DNA of 64,000 bases from Stenotrophomonas ginsengisoli (GCF_001431485.1 NZ_LDJM01000007.1:1-64000), one strand, 5' to 3'. Positions 17,838 through 27,546 are shown, numbered from the stretch's first letter. The notes: generated by a model from the letters alone, not told the origin. Numbers and translations are program-made.

Positions 17838-18670
17838 TGGCCCTGCACCGGCGTATCGCCGGCGCCCTGCTCGGCGCCGCCCTGCTGGGCGCGGCACCTG
17901 CCGGCGCCCAGGATGCACAGCGGGTGGTGTTCCCCGGCAGCGTGCAGCAAGGCGCGATGGTGGTGGGCAAGGTGCCACCGGGCAGCACGGTCCGCTATGG
18001 CGAGCGCAACTTGCGGGTCAGCAGCTACGGCACCGTGGTGCTGGGTGCCAGCCGCGATGAGCGCGGCCCGCTGCAGCTGACCGTGACCCGCCCCGACGGC
18101 AGCCGGGTGGACGCCGAAGTGGCGGTAAGCCGGCGCGACTGGCCGCTGCAGCGGGTCGACGGCGTGCCGCCGCGTACGGTCAATCCGCCGCCGGCGGTGG
18201 CCGAGCGCATTGCCCGCGAGCAGGCCGCGGTCACCGCCGCACGCACCCGCGATGACAACCGCACCGATTTCGCCAGCGCCTTCATCTGGCCGGTGGAGGG
18301 GCGCATCAGCGGCCGCTTCGGCAATGCCCGCGTCTACAATGGCCAGCCCGGCGCCGGCCATTCGGGGATGGACATCGCCGCACCCACCGGCACCCCGGTC
18401 AAGGCCCCGGCTGCCGGCATCGTGACCTTCGCCAATGACGACCTGTACGTCACCGGCGGCACGCTCATCGTCGACCACGGCTTTGGCATCAGCTCCAACT
18501 TCCTGCACCTGTCACGGGTTGACGTGAAGGTCGGGCAGCGGGTCGAACAGGGCCAGGTGATTGCGGCAGTAGGCTCCACCGGGCGATCGACCGGGCCGCA
18601 CCTGCATTGGGGGATGAACTGGTTCGACGTGCGCATCGATCCGCTGCTGGTGCTGGAACGCAAGCCCTGA
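17837..18670 (+). CDS. Secreted M23 (LytM-type) peptidase
   Basis: 277 residues with a signal peptide (LLGAALLGAAPAGAQ). Residues about 150-277 are the LytM domain with intact metal ligands: HSGMDIAAPTG and GPHLHWGMNW. The N-terminal domain (VQQGAMVVGKVPPGS) is a beta module seen in such periplasmic proteins. It probably cleaves peptidoglycan cross-links or activates an amidase. Start ATG 17837 overlaps the pyrC stop. The last codons (FDVRIDPLLVLERKP) lie inside the first unit of a 119-bp tandem repeat. Confidence 0.92.
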   Translation: MALHRRIAGALLGAALLGAAPAGAQDAQRVVFPGSVQQGAMVVGKVPPGSTVRYGERNLRVSSYGTVVLGASRDERGPLQLTVTRPDGSRVDAEVAVSRRDWPLQRVDGVPPRTVNPPPAVAERIAREQAAVTAARTRDDNRTDFASAFIWPVEGRISGRFGNARVYNGQPGAGHSGMDIAAPTGTPVKAPAAGIVTFANDDLYVTGGTLIVDHGFGISSNFLHLSRVDVKVGQRVEQGQVIAAVGSTGRSTGPHLHWGMNWFDVRIDPLLVLERKP

Positions 18671-18978
18671 GAACGGCAGTGCCCGGGCGCGCGGCGGCGC
18701 GTTCGGGCAGCTGCCTGGCCGCAAAGCACTCCCTGGCGCGGTTCGATGTGCGCATCGACCCGCTGCTGGTGCTGGAACGCAAGCCCTGACAACGGCACTG
18801 CCCGGGCGCGCGGCGGCGCGTTCGGGCAGCTGCCTGGCCGCAAAGCACTCCCTGGCGCGGTCTGATGTGCGCATCGACCCGCTGCTGGTGCTGGAACGCA
18901 AGCCCTGAGGACGGTACTGCCCGGGCGCGCGGCGGCGCGTTCGGGCAGCTGCTTGTCCGCAAACCACTCCCTGGCGCG
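18622..18978 (+). repeat. Three tandem 119-bp units containing the peptidase gene 3' end
   Basis: The segment beginning GTTCGACGTG at 18622 recurs at 18741 and 18860, and the boundary sequence returns at 18979, giving three units of 119 bp. Each holds the last 15 codons and stop of the M23 gene, then a GC-rich hairpin (GCCCGGGCGCGC/GCGCGTTCGGGC) and CACTCCCTGGCGCGG. Identity between units is very high, with a few substitutions (CGAT/CGAC, TCGATG/CTGATG). As 119 is not a multiple of three, later copies fall into other frames and are not translated as part of the gene. Confidence 0.93.
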
Positions 18979-19047
18979 GTTTGAGCAACAGAGCGGCAGT
19001 GGCAGAAAAAGCGCTCTTTTGCTCACTGCCCGGCACACACTGCTGGC

Positions 19048-19758
19048 TTATCGGCCGCGGGCGGCCCACCAGGCCTTGAGCAGCACCATCGCCTGGTGCG
19101 GGGCAATGCCCTTGTCACTGGCCAACCCCTGCAGGCGCAGACGGGCCAGAACCGACAGGACCCGGCGCGGGCGCGCGCCGGGCACGCGCAGCCCCCAGCC
19201 CTGCAACAACTGCTGCGCCCAGGCCGACACGGCCATGGTGGCCGTATCACCGCCGATGCTGGCCGGCACCGCCTGCTGGCCGCGGCGCTCCAGACGCTGG
19301 GCCAGGGTGTGACGTACAACGGTCTGCGCCGCTCCGGCCTGCAACGGCGCATTGAACACCACTGCCTCGACCGCAGCGACCGCCTGGGCAAAACCGGCCA
19401 GGGCGCCACGCGCCAGCTCGGCGCTGCCCAGCGCCGCACGCGCGGCCAGCAGGTCGGGCAGGCTGTCAGCCAGGCCAATCCACGGGGCACGCAGCGGATC
19501 AAGCACCCGTCCCAGCGGATGGCGCGAGCGCTGCTCCTGCCAGCTGCGCAGCTCCTCGCCCCACCAGGCCAGCTTGGCATCCTGGGCGGTGGTGTCGCCA
19601 TCGGCGGCGAGGATGTCGTCAAATTCCTGCAACAACGCAAACCAGGCCACGCAACGCTGGCGCTGGCCGGCCTCGATGAAGGGCTCCACCAGCGACCATT
19701 CCGGCCAACGCTGGTGCCACTTGCCCAGGAAACTGTCCAGGGCCGAATAACTGCTCAT
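19048..19758 (-). CDS. Squalene/phytoene-synthase-like protein, short form
   Basis: 236 residues. The segment FALLQEFDDILAA...AKLAWWGEEL and the following HPLG resemble the first conserved region of squalene/phytoene synthases. The protein is shorter than the 280-340 usual for the family, and no convincing second Asp-rich motif is seen, so catalysis is doubtful. ATG 19758 is preferred to TTG 19767. It is the last gene of the mtaD-ubiG-gph operon, 13 bp after gph. The spacer behind it leads into the 119-bp repeats. Confidence 0.65.
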   Translation of the reverse strand: MSSYSALDSFLGKWHQRWPEWSLVEPFIEAGQRQRCVAWFALLQEFDDILAADGDTTAQDAKLAWWGEELRSWQEQRSRHPLGRVLDPLRAPWIGLADSLPDLLAARAALGSAELARGALAGFAQAVAAVEAVVFNAPLQAGAAQTVVRHTLAQRLERRGQQAVPASIGGDTATMAVSAWAQQLLQGWGLRVPGARPRRVLSVLARLRLQGLASDKGIAPHQAMVLLKAWWAARGR

Positions 19759-19771
19759 AGGTTCCAACTCA

Positions 19772-20446
19772 TCAAGGGACTTGCGGCCAGCCGGCAGGCT
19801 GGCTCAGTGCCGCAGCGGTGTCGTGCAGGCAATCAGCGCCCCACTGCAACGGCTGGTCATCGGCCAGGCGGTAGCCCCACAGGGCGCCCACCGAGGGCAT
19901 CGCTGCCGCCTGCGCGGCCAGGATGTCGCGCTGGTCATCGCCCACATACACGCACTGCGCGGGGGCCATGTCGATGGCGGCGGCAGCATGCAGCAAGGGC
20001 AGCGGATGCGGTTTTTTCTGCGCCAGGGTGTCGCCGCCGACCAGGACCGCACAGCGGTCTTGCCAGCCGTGCTGGGGCAGGATGTCCCGGGCCAGATACT
20101 CCGGCTTGTTGGTGACGATGCCCCACACGCAGCCGGCGGCATCCAGTGCATCGAGCATGCCTGCCACACCGTCGAACAGCTGCGCATGCTGGCCGATCAA
20201 GCCCTGGTAGGTATCCAGGAACTCGGGCACCAGGGCTTCACGCGCCTCGGTCTGCAGCTGCGGAAAAGCCACGGCCAGCATCGCCCGCGAACCCTTGGAC
20301 ACCACCGGGCGGACCACCTGCGCACTAGCAACCGGCAAGCCGTGGCGCTGGGCCATCAAGGCCAGAGTGGCGACGAAATCCGGCGCACTGTCCAGCAGGG
20401 TGCCATCCAGGTCAAACAGCACGGCCGGGGGGAAACGGGGATCCAT
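19772..20446 (-). CDS. gph: HAD phosphatase, Gph/MupP type
   Basis: 224 residues, HAD superfamily: FDLDGTLLDS (nucleophile Asp at about 12), the cap domain, VTNKPE, KKPHP and VYVGDDQRDI. This matches phosphoglycolate phosphatase, but the neighbours (TRZ/ATZ hydrolase, ubiG) repeat the order known in Pseudomonas, where the equivalent gene is mupP, a MurNAc-6-phosphate phosphatase of peptidoglycan recycling. Which substrate applies here is inference. It begins 1 bp after the ubiG stop. Confidence 0.88.
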   Translation of the reverse strand: MDPRFPPAVLFDLDGTLLDSAPDFVATLALMAQRHGLPVASAQVVRPVVSKGSRAMLAVAFPQLQTEAREALVPEFLDTYQGLIGQHAQLFDGVAGMLDALDAAGCVWGIVTNKPEYLARDILPQHGWQDRCAVLVGGDTLAQKKPHPLPLLHAAAAIDMAPAQCVYVGDDQRDILAAQAAAMPSVGALWGYRLADDQPLQWGADCLHDTAAALSQPAGWPQVP

Positions 20447-20447
20447 C

Positions 20448-21179
20448 TCAGGCTCCCGTCAGCGGCAGGCGCGCGGCCATCAGATAGTTGACCGCCGTGC
20501 TGCGGGCAAGACGCGCACGCCCGGCCCAGGGCTCGTAGGTCATGCCCGACACGTCTTCAACATCCAGGCCCTGCTCACGCACCCAGCGCCCCAGCTCGGC
20601 CGGAGTGATGAACTCCTGGTAGCTGTGGGTACCGGGCGGCAGCAGGCGGGCAATGTATTCGGCCCCGACAATGGCCACCGCGAAAGCGGCCGGAGTGCGG
20701 TTGATGGTGGACAAAAACAGCTGGCCACCGGGCTTGAGCAGGGCCCGGCAGGCGGCCAGGATCGAGGACGGATCGGGCACGTGCTCGAGCATTTCCATGC
20801 AGGTGATCACATCAAAACTGCCCGGCTGCTGCGCGGCCAGGTCCTCGGCACTGATCAGGCGGTAATCCACACTCACACCGGACTGGCGCGCGTGCTCGCC
20901 AGCCACGGCAATCAGCTCGGCCCCCAGGTCGATCGCGGTCACCTGGGCACCGGTGCCGGCTAGGGCCTCGGACAACAGGCCGCCACCGCAACCGATGTCC
21001 AGCACTCGCTTGCCCGACAGCGCACAGCGGCTGGCCACGTACTGCAGACGCACCGGGTTGAGCGCATGCAGCGGTTTCTGCGGGCCGTCAGCATCCCACC
21101 ACTGGTCGGCCAGGGCGGCGAACTTTTCCAGCTCGGCCGGGTCGAAATTGCCTTCAGGCGATGCCTGCACCTTGCTCAT
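20448..21179 (-). CDS. ubiG: Ubiquinone biosynthesis O-methyltransferase
   Basis: 243 residues. Performs both O-methylations in ubiquinone synthesis using SAM. The SAM motif is [16 protein letters not shown] with acidic AIDLGAE after it; [15 protein letters not shown] and STINRTP are typical UbiG motifs. It follows mtaD by 17 bp, so the SAM by-product route lies in the same transcript. Confidence 0.94.
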   Translation of the reverse strand: MSKVQASPEGNFDPAELEKFAALADQWWDADGPQKPLHALNPVRLQYVASRCALSGKRVLDIGCGGGLLSEALAGTGAQVTAIDLGAELIAVAGEHARQSGVSVDYRLISAEDLAAQQPGSFDVITCMEMLEHVPDPSSILAACRALLKPGGQLFLSTINRTPAAFAVAIVGAEYIARLLPPGTHSYQEFITPAELGRWVREQGLDVEDVSGMTYEPWAGRARLARSTAVNYLMAARLPLTGA

Positions 21180-21196
21180 TGAGTCACTCCGTCCTG

Positions 21197-22534
21197 TCAG
21201 CCACGAATGGTGGCAATGCGGTCACGCCACTGGCGCGCATTGGCGATGATGCCATCGATGTCCATGTCCACCAGCACCCGGTTTTCCAGCTTGGACACAC
21301 CGGCAATCCAGACATCGCTGACCTGCTGCCGGCCGGTGGCGTACACCAGCTGGGAGATCACGTTGTGCAGCGGCTGGGTTTCCAGCGCGCCCATGTCCAC
21401 GCAGACCAGGTCGGCCTGCTTGCCCAGCTCGATCGACCCGATGCGGTCGGCAAAACCCAGTGCCGTGGCCCCGCCCAGGGTGGCCGCACGCAGGGTGCTG
21501 GCCGCATCCAGCGCGGTGGCGTCATTGGCCACGGCCTTGGCCAGGATCGCCGCGGTGCGGTTCTCGCTGAACATGTCCAGGTCGTTGTTGGAGGCGCAGC
21601 CATCGGTGCCGATGGCCAGGTTGACCCCGGCCCGGGCCAGGGCGCAGGCCGGACAGAAGCCCGAGGCCAGCTTGAGGTTGGATTCCGGGCAATGCACCAC
21701 ATGCACGCCGTGCTCGGCGCACAGCCCGATCTCGTCGTCGGTGAGCTGGGTCATGTGCACGGCAATCAGGCGCTCGTTGACCAGGCCCAGACGCTGCAGG
21801 CGGGCCAACGGGCGCACGCCATGGTCACGGATCGAATCGCTGATTTCCTGCGCGGTCTCATGGGTATGCAGGTGCACGCGCAGGTTGTGCTGCGCACTCA
21901 TCGCCGCCACCCGCTCGAAGTTGGCGTCGCTCACCGTGTACGGTGCATGCGGCGCCAGGGCGACATCGATCAGGCCATGCCCCTGCCACTGCGCCCGCAC
22001 GCTTTCAGCCTTGGCAAAGTACTCGTCGCTGTCCTTGGCCCAGGCGGTGGGGAAATCGATGACCACCGCACCGACCAGGGCACGGAAGCCGTGCTCGGCG
22101 TAGGTACGCGCCTGCACATCGGGGAAGAAATAGTTTTCGTTGGCACAGGTGGTGCCACCGCGCAGCATCTCGGCAATGGCCAGACGGGTGCCATCGGCGA
22201 CGAACTGCTCACCGATCACCGCGCCCTCCACCGGCCAGATGTGCTCCTGCAGCCAGGTCATCAGCGGCAGGTCATCGGCCACCCCGCGCAACAGGGTCAT
22301 CGGATTGTGGGTATGCGCATTGACCAGGCCGGGCATCAGCACCGCATCGGGGCGGCTGACCACCCGCGCGGCCTGCCAGCGGACGCGCATGTCCTGCCGC
22401 GGGCCGATGCCCACGATCACCCCGTCGCGCACTGCCACGGCGGTGTCCTGGAGCACCAGCGCATGGGGCTGCACCGGCACCACATGCCCGGCCTCGATCA
22501 ACAGGTCACAGGGTTGGGGAAGGTGTTCTGACAT
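21197..22534 (-). CDS. mtaD: MTA/SAH deaminase-type amidohydrolase (TRZ/ATZ family)
   Basis: 445 residues. Metal-dependent deaminase with [29 protein letters not shown] and [14 protein letters not shown], the set seen in 5'-methylthioadenosine/S-adenosylhomocysteine deaminases. ATG 22534 is chosen over GTG 22543 because AGGAG lies 8 nt before the ATG and abuts the GTG. It is the first gene of an operon with ubiG and gph. It may clear SAH or MTA made by methyltransferases, though related family members use other purines. Confidence 0.85.
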   Translation of the reverse strand: MSEHLPQPCDLLIEAGHVVPVQPHALVLQDTAVAVRDGVIVGIGPRQDMRVRWQAARVVSRPDAVLMPGLVNAHTHNPMTLLRGVADDLPLMTWLQEHIWPVEGAVIGEQFVADGTRLAIAEMLRGGTTCANENYFFPDVQARTYAEHGFRALVGAVVIDFPTAWAKDSDEYFAKAESVRAQWQGHGLIDVALAPHAPYTVSDANFERVAAMSAQHNLRVHLHTHETAQEISDSIRDHGVRPLARLQRLGLVNERLIAVHMTQLTDDEIGLCAEHGVHVVHCPESNLKLASGFCPACALARAGVNLAIGTDGCASNNDLDMFSENRTAAILAKAVANDATALDAASTLRAATLGGATALGFADRIGSIELGKQADLVCVDMGALETQPLHNVISQLVYATGRQQVSDVWIAGVSKLENRVLVDMDIDGIIANARQWRDRIATIRG

Positions 22535-22679
22535 GAATGGCACTCCTGGAGACGGGTAATACGGGCTGCCCTGCCGGCAGCTGGGCCACAGTGGTTTGTG
22601 CCACTGCAGATACGACTCGGCGCCGGCGCCCAGGCTGGAAGGTCTCCAGCATGCGCACCGGCGCCGTCATCAGCGCGCC

Positions 22680-23246
22680 TTACTTGACGCGGCCGACGTA
22701 TTCACCCGTACGGGTGTCGACCTTGATGATTTCTTCGTTGGGAACGAACAGCGGCACACGCACCACGGCGCCGGTTTCCAGGGTGGCCGGCTTGCCGCCG
22801 GTACCGGCTGTGTCACCCTTCACGCCCGGATCGGTTTCCACGATCTTCAGTTCGACGAAGTTCGGCGGAGTCACCATGATCGGGGTGCCGTTGAACAGGG
22901 TCACCACGCACTGCTCTTCACCCTTGAGCCACTTTTCAGCACCGCCCATGCCGTTCTTGTCGGCCTGGACCTGCTCGAAGGTCTCGGCCTGCATGAAGTG
23001 CCAGTACTCGCCATCGGCGTACAGGTACTGCATGTCGGTATCGACAACGTCAGCCGCTTCCACCGAGTCGGTCGACTTCATGGTGATTTCCTGCACACGG
23101 CCGGAACGGATCTGGCGGTAGCGCACGCGGGTGAAGGCCTGGCCCTTGCCCGGCTTGACGTAGTCGGTTTCGAAGATGACTGCCGGTTCGTTGTTGACCA
23201 GGATCTTCATCCCGTTCTTGACGTCGTTCATGCCGTAAGTGGCCAT
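22680..23246 (-). CDS. efp: Elongation factor P
   Basis: 188 residues. Relieves ribosome stalling at proline runs. The modification loop is [10 protein letters not shown] with Lys34, the residue that is beta-lysylated in E. coli. Three OB-like domains and the C-terminal [13 protein letters not shown] are complete. It is divergent from epmB, which makes the beta-lysine. epmA and epmC are not in the window. Confidence 0.96.
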   Translation of the reverse strand: MATYGMNDVKNGMKILVNNEPAVIFETDYVKPGKGQAFTRVRYRQIRSGRVQEITMKSTDSVEAADVVDTDMQYLYADGEYWHFMQAETFEQVQADKNGMGGAEKWLKGEEQCVVTLFNGTPIMVTPPNFVELKIVETDPGVKGDTAGTGGKPATLETGAVVRVPLFVPNEEIIKVDTRTGEYVGRVK

Positions 23247-23294
23247 GCGTATGTCTCCTGAATGTTGCACCCGGCAGCAATGGCCGCCGGCCGT

Positions 23295-23337
23295 TAGAAT
23301 GGGGGCGCCCACCAACTGCGGCGGGCGTTCGTTTTTC
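23295..23337 (+). promoter_or_regulatory. Promoter-like box and hairpin with T5 ahead of epmB
   Basis: TAGAAT (23295-23300) is followed by a CGCCC/GGGCG hairpin (about 23305-23328) and TTCGTTTTT, ending 11 bp before epmB. The arrangement resembles a promoter with an early terminator. The stem is only 5-6 bp. Confidence 0.35.
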
Positions 23338-23348
23338 CATGACCGCAC

Positions 23349-24380
23349 ATGATACCTGTAGCCCCCGCCGCGCAAAAGCACAACGCAGACTCGCCCGCCC
23401 GCCCCGCCGCCGTGTGGCAGCAACTGTGGCGCCAGGCCGAGCGTGACCCTCGCCGCCTGCTGGCCCGTCTGGGCCTGGACGAGGCCGCCGCAAGGCTCTC
23501 CGAGGAGGCCGCCGCGCAGTTCATCACCCGCGTGCCGCAGGGTTTCATCAACCGCATGCGCCGCGGCGACCTGAACGACCCCCTGCTGCGCCAGGTGCTG
23601 CCGGTCACCGACGAGCTGGCCGTGGTACCCGGCTTCAGCCTGGATGCGGTTGGCGATGGCGCTGCCCGCAAGGCCACCGGGGTGATCCAGAAGTACCAGG
23701 GCCGGGCCCTGCTGGTGACCACCGGCAGCTGCGCGGTGCATTGCCGCTACTGCTTCCGCCGCCACTTCGACTATGCCGGCGAGAACGCGGCCCGCGGCAA
23801 CTGGGCCGAGGCGGTGGCCTCCATTGCCAATGACCCCAGCATCGACGAGGTCATCCTGTCCGGCGGCGATCCGCTGTCACTGCTGACCTCCAAGCTGGCC
23901 GAACTGACCGATCTGCTGGCACAGATTCCGCACATCCGCCGCCTGCGCATCCATACCCGCCTGCCGGTGGTGCTGCCCGAGCGTGTGGATGCCGAACTGC
24001 TGGACTGGCTGCGCGCCCTGCCCTGGCCGGTGTCCCTGGTCATCCACGCCAACCATGCCAATGAATTTGACGCCTCCGTGTTCGAGGCGATGAACGCCCT
24101 GCGCAGCACCGGTATCACCCTGCTCAACGAGGCGGTGTTGCTGGCCGGGGTCAATGATTCGGTGGATGCGTTGTGCGCGTTGAGCGAGACCAGCTTCGCC
24201 GCCGGGGTGCTGCCCTACTACCTGTTCCAGCTGGACCGGGTCCAGGGCACGGCCCATTTCGAGGTCAGCGACGAGCGCGCCGCGCAACTGATTGCCGGGG
24301 TACGCGCACGCCTGTCCGGCTACCTGGTGCCACGCCTGGCCCGCGAGATCGCCGGCGAAGCGAGCAAGCGCCCGCTCTGA
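23349..24380 (+). CDS. epmB: EF-P beta-lysylation protein (lysine 2,3-aminomutase-like)
   Basis: 343 residues, radical SAM enzyme. The 4Fe-4S ligands are Cys128, Cys132 and Cys135 ([13 protein letters not shown]), followed by [10 protein letters not shown] and [11 protein letters not shown]. Near the C-terminus [13 protein letters not shown] and HFEV give PLP-site features (the PLP Lys lies within this class of aminomutases). It converts alpha- to beta-lysine for EF-P modification. The divergent position next to efp supports the function strongly. Confidence 0.94.
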   Translation: MIPVAPAAQKHNADSPARPAAVWQQLWRQAERDPRRLLARLGLDEAAARLSEEAAAQFITRVPQGFINRMRRGDLNDPLLRQVLPVTDELAVVPGFSLDAVGDGAARKATGVIQKYQGRALLVTTGSCAVHCRYCFRRHFDYAGENAARGNWAEAVASIANDPSIDEVILSGGDPLSLLTSKLAELTDLLAQIPHIRRLRIHTRLPVVLPERVDAELLDWLRALPWPVSLVIHANHANEFDASVFEAMNALRSTGITLLNEAVLLAGVNDSVDALCALSETSFAAGVLPYYLFQLDRVQGTAHFEVSDERAAQLIAGVRARLSGYLVPRLAREIAGEASKRPL

Positions 24381-24397
24381 GGGTTGTCAGACCTCGC

Positions 24398-26524
24398 TCA
24401 TGGCGAGGTCTTGAGCAACTGCACCAGCTGGGTCGAGGACAGCGGCCGGCCCAGCCAATAGCCCTGCACCAGGTCGCAGCTGCGCTGGGCCAGCAGGTCG
24501 AACTGGGCTTCCTGCTCGATGCCCTCGGCCACCACGGTGATCCCCAGCGCATGGCACATGGCGATGATCGCGGTGGTCAGGGCCAGGTCGTCCGGGTCGC
24601 GCTGCATGTCGGCCACGAAGCTCTTGTCGATCTTGACCCCGTCCACCGGCACCTGGCGCAGGTGGCTCAGGCCGGAGAAGCCGGTACCGAAATCATCCAG
24701 CCAGACCTTGACCCCGTGCCGGTGCAGCTTGTCCAGCAGCGAGGCGGCGAGCATCTCGTCACCGATCACCGCCGTTTCGGTCAGCTCGATATGCAGGCGG
24801 GAAGCCGGCAGGCCCGACTCGGCCAGGCAGGCCACCACCACGTCGGAAAGGTCACCGTTGCGCAGCTGGCGCGGCGACACGTTGACCGAGACGAACAACT
24901 GTTCACCACCGGCCACCGCTTCCCAGCGCCGCGCCTCCATGCAGGCCGCACGCAGGACCTTGGGCCCGAGCTGCTCGATCAAGCCACTTTGTTCGGCCAC
25001 CTGAATGAATACAGACGGCGGAATGGCCCCCAGCTGCGGGTGCTGCCAGCGCAGCAGCACCTCCACCCCGACCAGACGCCGGTCACGGGTGCGGTAGATC
25101 GGCTGGTAGACCAGGTGCAACTCGCCGCGCTCCCAGGCCCCGCGCAATTCCTGCTCCATGTGCACGCGGCGCTCCACCGCATGGTCCATGGCCCGGCTGT
25201 AGTAGCGGTAGCAGTTCTTGCCGGCCAGCTTGGCCTGGTACATGGCGATATCGCCGTTCTTGAGCAGGCCGGTGGCATCGGCCGCATCATCCGGGAACAG
25301 GGTGATGCCGATCGAGCTGCCCAGAAACACATCGCGCCCGGACAGGGACAGCGGCTTGGACAGCTCGGCCACCAGCACCTCGGCCAGGCGCAGGGCATTG
25401 GCGGCGGTATCGCCCTCGCCGAGCAGGATCACGAACTCATCGCCACCGAAGCGGGCCAGCAGCGACTGGCTGCCACCGTGGCTGGTGACGGCCGCATTGA
25501 TGCGTTCGACAAAACGCAGCAGCACGTCATCGCCGGCCTCGTGGCCGAGGGTGTCGTTGACCCGCTTGAAATCATCCACATCCACAAACAGCAGGGCCAG
25601 GCGCTGGCCGGCGGCGCTGGCCGAGACCATGCGCGACTCCAGCGCCTGACGGAAGGCCAGACGGTTGGACAGGCCGGTCAGGGCATCGGTATAGGCCAGC
25701 TTGCGCACTTCACGGTCATGCCGGGCGATGGCCTGGCTCATGGTCGAGAAGCTGCGCACCAGCTCGCCGATCTCGTCATTGCTGCCGGCATCGGGCAGTT
25801 CGACCTCGTAGTCGCCCTGCTCCATGCGCCGCGCCGCGGTAACCAGCGAGCGTACCGGCTGCACCAGGGTGCGCTGCACATACAAGGAGACCACCACCGT
25901 CAGCAGCAGCAGGGTGACCAGCAGCACCAGACCGGTGATCAGATGGCGACGCCCGACCGCCTCGATGCCCGAATCCAGCCGCTCCCCGGCAGCGGCCTGC
26001 TGGGCGCGCACCCCGTCCAGGTCGATGCCTATGCGCACCCCGCCCAGGCGCTGCTCCCCCAGCAACACCGGCATGGTCACTTCCAGCACGTGCTCGGTAC
26101 GCTGCAGCAGCATCTGGGTGGCGGCCAGGGCCTTGTCGGCCAACGGATCATCCATGCGCCGGCCGAAATCGGCCACGGTCTCGCTGCCGTCATGGACCAG
26201 GTTGCCCCGGGCGTCGAAGACGCGCACATAGCTCACCAGCGGCTGCGCTTCCAGTGCATTGACCAGTTTGGCCACCTGCTCGCTGTCGCTGTAATACATC
26301 GGGTTGACCAGGGCCAGGGCCAGATCCCCGGCAAAACTGATCCCGCGACGCTGCGCCTCCTGCTCATACAACGAGCCGATCAGCTCTCCACCCAAGGTGC
26401 GCACCTCGGTCTGGAAGGCGCCCAGCCGGGCCATCCACAGGATCACCATGATTGCAGCAATCAACAGCGACACGCCCATCACCGCAATGGCGCGGGCCTG
26501 CAAACCAAAACGCATCTTTCTCAT
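24398..26524 (-). CDS. Membrane GGDEF-EAL cyclic-di-GMP enzyme
   Basis: 708 residues. TM1 (about 14-32), a periplasmic sensor region, TM2 (about 196-216) and HAMP (about 217-270) lead to a GGDEF domain with intact RFGGDEF (359-364) and no RxxD inhibitory site. The EAL domain reads EVLLRW (488-493) in place of EALLRW but keeps DDFGTGFSGL, KIDKSF and AEGIE. Both synthase and phosphodiesterase activities are therefore possible. Its ATG overlaps the stop of the PhnD-like gene (ATGA), suggesting that the binding protein feeds signals to the sensor region. Confidence 0.92.
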   Translation of the reverse strand: MRKMRFGLQARAIAVMGVSLLIAAIMVILWMARLGAFQTEVRTLGGELIGSLYEQEAQRRGISFAGDLALALVNPMYYSDSEQVAKLVNALEAQPLVSYVRVFDARGNLVHDGSETVADFGRRMDDPLADKALAATQMLLQRTEHVLEVTMPVLLGEQRLGGVRIGIDLDGVRAQQAAAGERLDSGIEAVGRRHLITGLVLLVTLLLLTVVVSLYVQRTLVQPVRSLVTAARRMEQGDYEVELPDAGSNDEIGELVRSFSTMSQAIARHDREVRKLAYTDALTGLSNRLAFRQALESRMVSASAAGQRLALLFVDVDDFKRVNDTLGHEAGDDVLLRFVERINAAVTSHGGSQSLLARFGGDEFVILLGEGDTAANALRLAEVLVAELSKPLSLSGRDVFLGSSIGITLFPDDAADATGLLKNGDIAMYQAKLAGKNCYRYYSRAMDHAVERRVHMEQELRGAWERGELHLVYQPIYRTRDRRLVGVEVLLRWQHPQLGAIPPSVFIQVAEQSGLIEQLGPKVLRAACMEARRWEAVAGGEQLFVSVNVSPRQLRNGDLSDVVVACLAESGLPASRLHIELTETAVIGDEMLAASLLDKLHRHGVKVWLDDFGTGFSGLSHLRQVPVDGVKIDKSFVADMQRDPDDLALTTAIIAMCHALGITVVAEGIEQEAQFDLLAQRSCDLVQGYWLGRPLSSTQLVQLLKTSP

Positions 26525-27477
26525 TCAACTTCCATCCTGACCCGCCGCAGCCCGCTGCGCAGCTCGTCCAGCCGCGCCTGCGAACCACGGTCAACCCGGG
26601 CAAAGGCCGATGTTCCAAAAAATTGCCGCAACGCCGGCGCCGCGGCCGGATCCTTGCTGGCTTCCAGCAGTACTTCACGCAGGCGCTCGCGCACGGCCAC
26701 CGGCAGGTCGGCGCGGACCAGTTCCAGTGCCCGGGGAAAGCTTTCGGTGCGGTGGATGATGCGCAGATCGCGACGGATCCCCGGTGGCAAGGCCTCCTGG
26801 TTGTCCCAGTCGATATTGCTGAACACCCCGACATCAACCAGCCCGCGCTGCACCCAGGTGGCGATATTGCGCTCGCTGCGGGCATAGACGTAGCCCACCC
26901 GGTCTGCGGCCGGCACATCATCGGGGCCCATCAGGATTTCCGGCTGCACGCCATTGGCCAACAAGGTGGTCAGCGGCACCATGTAGGCACTGGTGGACAT
27001 GGCCCCCTGCACCGCCAGGCGCTTGCCACGCAGCTGGGCCAGGCCCGACAGGGTGCTGTCACGACGCACAAAGAACACCGAGTGGTATTGCGCCACGCCA
27101 TTGCGCTCGGTCAGCAGCAGGGGCTCGGCACCGCTGCGTTCTGCCAGCAGCACCGCACCGCCGGACGTCTCGCTGACCCAGTCCACCCGGCCACGACGCA
27201 GGTAGCTGGCCATCTGCTGGGCATCGCGGGCCATCAGGATGCGCCCTTCGGTGATACCCACATCGGCCATCCGCTGTACCACGTAATCCAGCAGTGGTTT
27301 GAGCTGGCCATGATGCTGGCGCGGGTCATCACTGATCCTGCCCAGTACCAGCACATGCTGGTCATCACGCTGCTGGGCCAGGCAGGCCTGCCACGGGTAG
27401 ACACAGAGCAGCAGGGCCAGCAGCAGCCGGCCCGACAATCCCTGCACCACACACCTCAAGCGTTGCGATGACACCAT
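26521..27477 (-). CDS. PhnD/SsuA-like periplasmic binding protein
   Basis: 318 residues with a signal peptide (LLLALLLCVYPWQACLAQ). Residues about 38-300 form the phosphate/phosphonate-type binding fold (LKPLLDYVVQRM, DWVSETSGGAVLLAER, LRGKRLAVQG, DVGVFSNIDW). No ABC transporter genes are present; the partner is the c-di-GMP enzyme. This two-gene arrangement is known from other gammaproteobacteria, where such proteins act as sensors, but the ligand here is unknown. Confidence 0.88.
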   Translation of the reverse strand: MVSSQRLRCVVQGLSGRLLLALLLCVYPWQACLAQQRDDQHVLVLGRISDDPRQHHGQLKPLLDYVVQRMADVGITEGRILMARDAQQMASYLRRGRVDWVSETSGGAVLLAERSGAEPLLLTERNGVAQYHSVFFVRRDSTLSGLAQLRGKRLAVQGAMSTSAYMVPLTTLLANGVQPEILMGPDDVPAADRVGYVYARSERNIATWVQRGLVDVGVFSNIDWDNQEALPPGIRRDLRIIHRTESFPRALELVRADLPVAVRERLREVLLEASKDPAAAPALRQFFGTSAFARVDRGSQARLDELRSGLRRVRMEVE

Positions 27478-27546
27478 GCGGGAGACTGGCCCGTGAAAAC
27501 CCTGTCAATCCTAACTGATCCCTTAACCGTTTGGCAGCGGCCGGGG

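Noticed and set aside
18622..18978. 119-bp repeats as a CRISPR array or insertion element
   Set aside because: The units are far too long for CRISPR, contain no spacers, and no transposase or terminal inverted repeats are present.
24173..26887. A 904-codon plus-strand reading frame opposite the GGDEF-EAL gene
   Set aside because: It lacks any recognisable motif, is rich in His/Gln/Arg as expected from the antisense of high-G+C codons, and the minus strand encodes two clear overlapping proteins.
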